From Cyanobacteria bacterium UBA6984 (lineage in GTDB: Bacteria > Cyanobacteriota > Vampirovibrionia > Gastranaerophilales > Gastranaerophilaceae): DNA of 10,814 bases. Of the stretch, positions 7,673 through 10,814 are shown one piece after another. Made by a program: the position numbers and the translations under genes. Location: assembly GCA_002450015.1 (NCBI GenBank), contig DJYG01000030.1, forward strand, positions 1 to 10,814. Reading direction: 5' to 3'. Positions within the stretch are counted from its first letter, which is position 1. Every line of letters begins with the position of its first letter. The notes under the pieces were generated by a model. That model searched no databases and was not told the DNA's origin. It saw only the letters and a program-made list of their open reading frames with translations.

Positions 7673-8026
7673 ATGCAACAAAATGTCCAATACAGAAAAA
7701 ACACTCTTTTTATAAATAATAGACCACTTAATTTTGACTATACAATAGGAAATGCTTTTTCTGTTAATAATAAAATAGTTTTTATGCTTGAAATTCCTCC
7801 TCAAGACGAAACTTTGAGAAATATATATTGTCTAAATTCAAATTGTCAATTTTTATGGCAAGTTCAATCACCATTAGAAGCTTATCCTGAAATTGGTCAG
7901 GAAATACCATTTACAAATTTGGCAATTAGAGAAAACGGAACTGTTACTGCTTCAGATTTTTTAGGACGTAATTTTGATATAGATGAAAATACAGGAAAAT
8001 TAATTAATTTTAAAGTTGCAAGATAA
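7673..8026 (+). CDS. Candidate immunity protein 2 (117 aa), paralogue of the preceding gene
   Basis: The product starts MQQNVQYRKN and is 117 aa, the same length as the preceding gene product, with which it aligns end to end without a gap. Conserved landmarks include the LxIP stretch (39-42), NIY (50-52), W62, Q65, NG (88-89), A93, G98, and a D-x-x-TG turn near 104-108. As with its neighbour the pattern suggests a small all-beta, PQQ-blade-like fold, but I cannot name the family. The two genes are separated by 66 bases, and a possible promoter lies in that gap. Two diverged immunity genes behind one toxin could mean one protector per toxic domain. Alternatively the second may be an 'orphan' kept against toxins of other strains. 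Cytoplasmic location is likely because no signal peptide or membrane segment is visible. Function is inferred from context. Confidence 0.8.
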   Translation: MQQNVQYRKNTLFINNRPLNFDYTIGNAFSVNNKIVFMLEIPPQDETLRNIYCLNSNCQFLWQVQSPLEAYPEIGQEIPFTNLAIRENGTVTASDFLGRNFDIDENTGKLINFKVAR

Positions 8027-8054
8027 TATACAATTATTTAACAATATATACAAC

Positions 8055-8091
8055 AATCAGGTTCGGTATTTAACAAATACCGAACCTGATT
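8055..8091. terminator. Strong bidirectional hairpin between convergent genes
   Basis: A perfect 17-bp inverted repeat (8055-8071 and 8075-8091) with a 3-base AAC loop contains the core CAGGTTCGGTATTT / AAATACCGAACCTG. It lies 28 bases after the immunity gene stop on the + strand and 16 bases beyond the end of the - strand gene. There is no long T run on the + side; on the - strand the hairpin is followed by a T/G-rich stretch (TTGTTGTATATATTGTT). It is the most GC-rich hairpin near the gene ends and very likely ends transcription from both sides. Confidence 0.75.
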
Positions 8092-8107
8092 AGTTACAAA
8101 ATAAATA

Positions 8108-9175
8108 TTATTCTTCAACATTTAAACCTTGAACTTTTACATCAATTTTACCGTCTGATTGTTCATATAAAGTTCTTGCAACAGCAGCAGGGTAGAATGA
8201 AAAACCTTTCATTTCACCGGCATTTATACGTTTTATAACTTCATCAATATATTTTTGAGTGTTTTCCTTCATTTCAGGATGTGAATCAACCCAATCACCT
8301 AAAGGAATACTACTTCTTTCGTGATTACATCCGCCGCATTCAAGCATATAATTACTTACAGTGTTTCTGCCGCCTTCAGAACGAGGTTTTATGTGTTCAA
8401 TAGTTCCAACAGATAATTTTACAAGACGTTCACCTATTTCTTGATGAGTTCTTTCTGAATATTTTACTATAAATGCACTTACATCATTTTGAGAAGTAGG
8501 CATTTTTTCAGCTTCTTTATGAATTTGTGTATAAATTTCTTTATTTGAAATTTTTGATTTTAAATCATCAATATCTTTCAAAAAAGTTTTTCTTTTAAAT
8601 TTTATTTCTTTGTCTGTTGATGATACAAATTTTCTTGTTGTATCGGTAACTTTTTTAACTTCTTCTTGTTCTGTTGAAGATAATTGTTTAGAAATTTCGT
8701 CAACAGTATCAAGTATAGAATTTTGTTTCGCTTGGAGTTTTTCCAGTTGAGGTGCTTTGTTTTCTTGTAGTAAATCTTTTAAACTTGCGTCAGGTTTTGA
8801 TTTTGACCAATCTTTCATTAAATTAAAGCATTCTTTTTCAACAGGATGCATATATTTTTCATAATTTTTTAAAGTGCTGATTGCTTTTGCGCTTGTATTT
8901 CCTAAATCTTTTGAAACGGCATTCATTTGTTTTTGAGTCATCATTTCAACTCCGCAACACGGACATATAATATTTCCTAATGCTCTTACAGGTTCATCAT
9001 GAGCATAACCTAAAAAAGGAACATACGCAGGTGCAAGAATTTTTTCTTGAGGTACGGTTTTTTCAAAAGAATCCGGTTTAGTTGCAAAATTTACATTAAA
9101 TTTTGGTTGAATATTATTTGAATTTGTAATTTTTTTTGATGATAATACTGAAAATAAATTAATTGGTTGTATCAT
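8108..9175 (-). CDS. HNH-nuclease-like protein with CPxC knuckle and INPI-type N-terminus (paralogue 1)
   Basis: The 355-aa product has three parts. The N-terminus (1-58) starts MIQPINLFSV and has KPDSFEK (33-39) and VPFLGY (52-57), the shared signature. CPCC (71-74) offers a CxxC metal site. Residues about 100-245 are charged and helical, probably coiled coil, with MHPVEK at 109-114 and SAFIVKY at 233-239. Residues about 255-290 form an HNH-like motif: EHI with H261, PRSEGG, SNY with N275, then C280-x-x-C283-N284. This is the usual spacing of McrA-type HNH nucleases, in which CxxC pairs hold structural zinc. Nuclease activity is therefore plausible but not shown. The start has a good site (AGGGA at 9185-9181). 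It lies 18 bases after its paralogue's stop, so the two form an operon. No signal peptide is seen. It could be a DNA-targeting effector or an intracellular nuclease. Confidence 0.82.
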   Translation of the reverse strand: MIQPINLFSVLSSKKITNSNNIQPKFNVNFATKPDSFEKTVPQEKILAPAYVPFLGYAHDEPVRALGNIICPCCGVEMMTQKQMNAVSKDLGNTSAKAISTLKNYEKYMHPVEKECFNLMKDWSKSKPDASLKDLLQENKAPQLEKLQAKQNSILDTVDEISKQLSSTEQEEVKKVTDTTRKFVSSTDKEIKFKRKTFLKDIDDLKSKISNKEIYTQIHKEAEKMPTSQNDVSAFIVKYSERTHQEIGERLVKLSVGTIEHIKPRSEGGRNTVSNYMLECGGCNHERSSIPLGDWVDSHPEMKENTQKYIDEVIKRINAGEMKGFSFYPAAVARTLYEQSDGKIDVKVQGLNVEE

Positions 9176-9180
9176 TTTTT

Positions 9181-9186
9181 TCCCTA
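9181..9186 (-). promoter_or_regulatory. Ribosome binding site for the downstream HNH-like gene
   Basis: On the - strand TAGGGA precedes the ATG at 9175 by a run of five A residues. It falls in the 18-base gap after the stop of the upstream paralogue, supporting co-translation from one mRNA. Confidence 0.7.
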
Positions 9187-9193
9187 TTTATAT

Positions 9194-10399
9194 CTATGCA
9201 ACAAAATTAAGAATTTTTGATTGATTTTTATTTGTTTTTTTAGAAGTTTTAGCTTGTTCTTCTTTTTCAATACGAGCTTTTTCGGCTTTTATTTGAGCTT
9301 TAGATAATTTTAATTTAGAAGTATCTAATTTTATTAAACCTTTTGATTCTTTTTCTAAAGTTTCAGCAACAAGAATTGGATAAACTCGGCATCTTTTCAT
9401 TGCTTCGCCTTTGTTAATTTTATCAATTACAACGTCAATATATTTTTGCATGTAATCTTTAATTTTTGGATTTTTTGTTACCCATTTATCAAGAGGCATA
9501 TTTTGTCTTTTAGTATTCCATTCACGGCTTGCGTAAATATAATTAGAATATTTATTTTCACCGCCTTTAGAATTATCTTGAGGGTGACGGGGAACAATGT
9601 GTTCCAATGAACCAACAGATGGTTCTACTAATGCTATTCCTATTTGATACGGAGTTTTTTCTATTTTTGTTTTAGGGTCTTTTTGTGTGTATTTAACTAT
9701 AAATGTGCTTATGTTTTCTTGTGCTTTTGGTAATTCTTCCGCAATTTCTTTAACTTTTGTTGCAGCGTTTTGGTCTTCCATTTTAACAGTAATTTTATCA
9801 AGTTTTTCCATAAACTTACGTCTGCGGAAAATGTAGTTTTCATCTTGTTGTTCAATAATTAATGTAGCTTCATCAACAAGATTAATTAATTTTTTTGAAT
9901 CTTCTTCTTTTTTAACATGTTTATTACTGAATTGTGCAATTTTATCCAAAATACCCAATTCTTGAGTTTTAACTCTTTCAAGATGTTCAGGTCTTACTGT
10001 ATCTAGAAGTTCTCTAATATTTTTTTGAGGTTCTTTTTTGCTTAATTTCTTAATGATGCCAAAAACTTGTTTTTCAACAGGGTGCATTCTGTCTTCAAAA
10101 GGTTTTAATAAATTTATGGCTGAACTGCTTGCTTGTCCTAAGTTATCTTTATTTAAATGTGAAATTTCTTTTCCGTTAATTAATCGTGTACCGCAATAAG
10201 GGCAAGGTACATCTCCCAATTCTCTTACTGTTTTTCCTACTATTGAATCATCAACCGAAGTAAAAGAAACATTTGCAACAGATTGAGAATATTCAAAAGT
10301 GTCTTTTTTTAAAGGTTTCAAAGCAATAGGATTCGTTTGATATTGCGCAAACGAAGGCATTTGAATTTTATTAAAAGACACACTAATAGGATTAAGCAT
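9194..10399 (-). CDS. HNH-like protein with degenerate zinc site and INPI-type N-terminus (paralogue 2)
   Basis: The 401-aa product is a diverged paralogue of its downstream neighbour along its whole length. The N-terminus starts MLNPISVSFN with NPIALKPLKKDTFE (23-36) and VSFTS (44-48). It has CPYC at 66-69, RMHPVEK at 104-110, STFIVKY at 231-237, and the HNH-like block LEHIVPR (265-271), GGEN (279-282), SNY (285-287) and N295. Here the second CxxC is gone: the positions equal to C280 and C283 of the neighbour are S291 and W294. It also carries a 9-residue insertion between the PR and GG motifs compared with the usual spacing, and a Lys/Glu-rich tail (about 360-395). The metal site may thus be altered and the enzyme inactive or differently folded. 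It is the first gene of a two-gene operon. No clear ribosome site precedes the ATG. The start is chosen because the NPI motif follows it. Confidence 0.82.
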   Translation of the reverse strand: MLNPISVSFNKIQMPSFAQYQTNPIALKPLKKDTFEYSQSVANVSFTSVDDSIVGKTVRELGDVPCPYCGTRLINGKEISHLNKDNLGQASSSAINLLKPFEDRMHPVEKQVFGIIKKLSKKEPQKNIRELLDTVRPEHLERVKTQELGILDKIAQFSNKHVKKEEDSKKLINLVDEATLIIEQQDENYIFRRRKFMEKLDKITVKMEDQNAATKVKEIAEELPKAQENISTFIVKYTQKDPKTKIEKTPYQIGIALVEPSVGSLEHIVPRHPQDNSKGGENKYSNYIYASREWNTKRQNMPLDKWVTKNPKIKDYMQKYIDVVIDKINKGEAMKRCRVYPILVAETLEKESKGLIKLDTSKLKLSKAQIKAEKARIEKEEQAKTSKKTNKNQSKILNFVA

Positions 10400-10421
10400 A
10401 CAATTATATATATATTGTCAA
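10393..10421 (-). promoter_or_regulatory. Possible promoter at the start of the HNH-like operon (weak)
   Basis: On the - strand a perfect TTGACA (10421-10416) is followed by an alternating AT run containing TATAAT (10408-10403) and then the ATG. The TATAAT is only 7 bases from the TTGACA, too close for a normal sigma-70 pair. Hexamers at normal spacing would fall in the first codons. A promoter in this area is likely, but these exact boxes are uncertain. Confidence 0.2.
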
Positions 10422-10568
10422 GATTTTTTTTTGCCTGATTTCGCATAAGTATTAACAAATATTTACAAAAAAATAATAATCGCTTAACTGTGTAAATATA
10501 TGTTACATACATGAACACAAAACAGGTCTTGAGTACCAATATGTTGAAGGATTTTTGAAAAAGCACTA

Positions 10569-10612
10569 TGAGTGAACAGTAATGAGTAAACTGTGACCTG
10601 TGAATAGTGACT
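10569..10612 (+). repeat. Degenerate short tandem-like repeat (GTGAAcAGT type)
   Basis: The stretch contains related units of about 8-10 bases: TGAGTGAACAGTAA, TGAGTAAACTGTGA and CTGTGAATAGTGA. They look like decayed copies of a G-T-G-A-A-C-A-G-T unit. No flanking target duplication is obvious. Confidence 0.45.
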
Positions 10613-10623
10613 TTAGCAAGTAA

Positions 10624-10640
10624 GTTGGGTGAAACCCAAT
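10624..10640. repeat. Short hairpin TTGGGT-GAA-ACCCAA
   Basis: A perfect 6-bp stem with a GAA loop (10625-10639) is extended by a G-T pair. Outside it, AAGT (10622-10625) and ACTT (10644-10647) could add pairing with a bulge. GTTGGGT/ACCCAA hairpins are common in dispersed intergenic repeats of several phyla. Confidence 0.4.
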
Positions 10641-10669
10641 AAAACTTTCAAAACAGTAACATAAACCCA

Positions 10670-10741
10670 TCATTCTGAGGTACAAAGTACCGAAGAATAT
10701 TCTACAAAAAACTGAATACTTCGCTAACGCTCAGTATGACG
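10670..10741. repeat. REP/MITE-like inverted element (TCATTCTGAG ... CTCAGTATGA)
   Basis: The left arm reads TCATTCTGAG, then a perfect GGTAC-AAA-GTACC hairpin (10679-10691), then CGAAGAAT. The right arm, read on the other strand, is TCATACTGAG ... CGAAGTATTC. The two arms are therefore imperfect inverted copies around an A-rich centre (10703-10712). The CATTCTGAG...CGAAGAAT pattern resembles a dispersed non-coding repeat found in many bacteria. I see no transposase. Confidence 0.6.
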
Positions 10742-10758
10742 AAAGTAAAGGTATAAAT

Positions 10759-10814
10759 ATGAAAGGAGTAATAAAAATCAACCCTATTGAAATGAATAAT
10801 TTTCACTTAATGAA
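10759..10814 (+). CDS. Start of another INPI-type gene (runs off the window)
   Basis: Only the first 18 codons are visible: MKGVIKINPIEMNNFHLM. AAAGG at 10747-10751 lies 7 bases before the ATG and is a good ribosome site. The KINPI at residues 6-10 matches the start of the 623-aa protein (MLKINPI) and resembles the MLNPI and MIQPI starts of the - strand pair. The rest of the protein, and so its function, cannot be seen. Another protein of the same N-terminal class is likely. Confidence 0.6.
   Translation, partial: MKGVIKINPIEMNNFHLM

Larger units (their letters stand above)
10400..10758. other. Non-coding interval rich in hairpins and repeat-like units
   Basis: This 359-base gap lies between the divergent HNH-like operon and the partial gene at the right edge. 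No credible gene of normal size is seen. From left to right it has an AT palindrome (10400-10418), an AT-rich stretch, a 15-codon open frame (10511-10558, MNTKQVLSTNMLKDF), degenerate GTGAA-type repeats (10569-10612), a GTTGGGT hairpin (10624-10640) and a REP/MITE-like inverted element (10670-10741). Its G+C content looks higher than the flanking genes from about 10500 on. The patchwork suggests accumulated repeat elements. Confidence 0.6.

Noticed and set aside
7622..7804. 60-codon open frame on the - strand opposite the second immunity gene
   Set aside because: It shadows a supported gene in an AT-rich stretch, with no motif and no ribosome site.
10403..10408. TATAAT as a -10 box paired with TTGACA at 10421-10416
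   Set aside because: The spacing is only 7 bases, and the sequence is part of an alternating AT run where such matches are expected by chance.
10318..10566. 82-codon open frame on the - strand overlapping the start of the 401-aa gene
   Set aside because: It is Cys/Leu/Ile-rich low-complexity translation of AT DNA and mostly overlaps the supported gene or the intergenic AT tract. It has no ribosome site or recognisable motif.
10569..10612. CRISPR array
   Set aside because: The units are short, degenerate and lack unique spacers of constant length, and no cas genes are present.

Overview
The window looks like a chromosomal accessory region from a very AT-rich, probably gut- or host-associated bacterium. 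My best guess is the Gastranaerophilales/Vampirovibrionia (Melainabacteria) branch of Cyanobacteriota. The guess rests on low-GC codon use and on several unrelated proteins that share an N-terminal 'nPI ... K-x-D-x-F-E ... F-(L/T)-(G/S)' signature I associate with that group. It also rests on an EF-hand protein with a weak LysM-like segment. No rRNA or marker gene is present to prove the assignment.

Layout, left to right. (1) Positions 1-612 hold the 3' end of recF, an ordinary housekeeping gene. (2) Positions 712-2583 encode a 623-aa protein with the N-terminal signature. It ends directly after a helical/hydrophobic module that it shares with its downstream neighbour, and it has no effector domain. 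(3) Positions 2701-7239 encode a 1512-aa multidomain protein. In order it has an EF-hand, a beta-rich repeat stalk, a degenerate LysM-like segment, the same helical/hydrophobic module, a class-3 lipase domain (GHSLGG with plausible Asp and His partners), and a C-terminal domain ending in GGGTQFF, which resembles TNT/ADP-ribosyltransferase-fold NAD-consuming toxins. (4) Positions 7253-8026 hold two small genes whose products are both 117 aa and align without gaps. They follow the toxin in the position of immunity genes. (5) A 17-bp hairpin (8055-8091) separates this + strand block from a convergent - strand pair (8108-10399). That pair encodes paralogous proteins with a CPxC knuckle, a coiled-coil-like middle and an HNH-like motif. 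(6) Positions 10400-10758 are non-coding and contain several repeat-like or hairpin elements. (7) At 10759 another gene begins with the 'INPI' N-terminus and runs off the window.

Working model (inference): 2701-8026 is a polymorphic-toxin locus in which one large effector carries two candidate enzymatic activities, lipid hydrolysis and NAD-directed chemistry. Two paralogous immunity proteins would protect the producer. The upstream 623-aa protein is an effector-less homologue of the delivery/translocation part of the toxin. The HNH pair may be further effectors or an unrelated nuclease family. They carry the same N-terminal signature as the 623-aa protein and the right-edge gene, so that signature may be a targeting or export signal. 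No classical signal peptide or secretion machinery is visible in the window.
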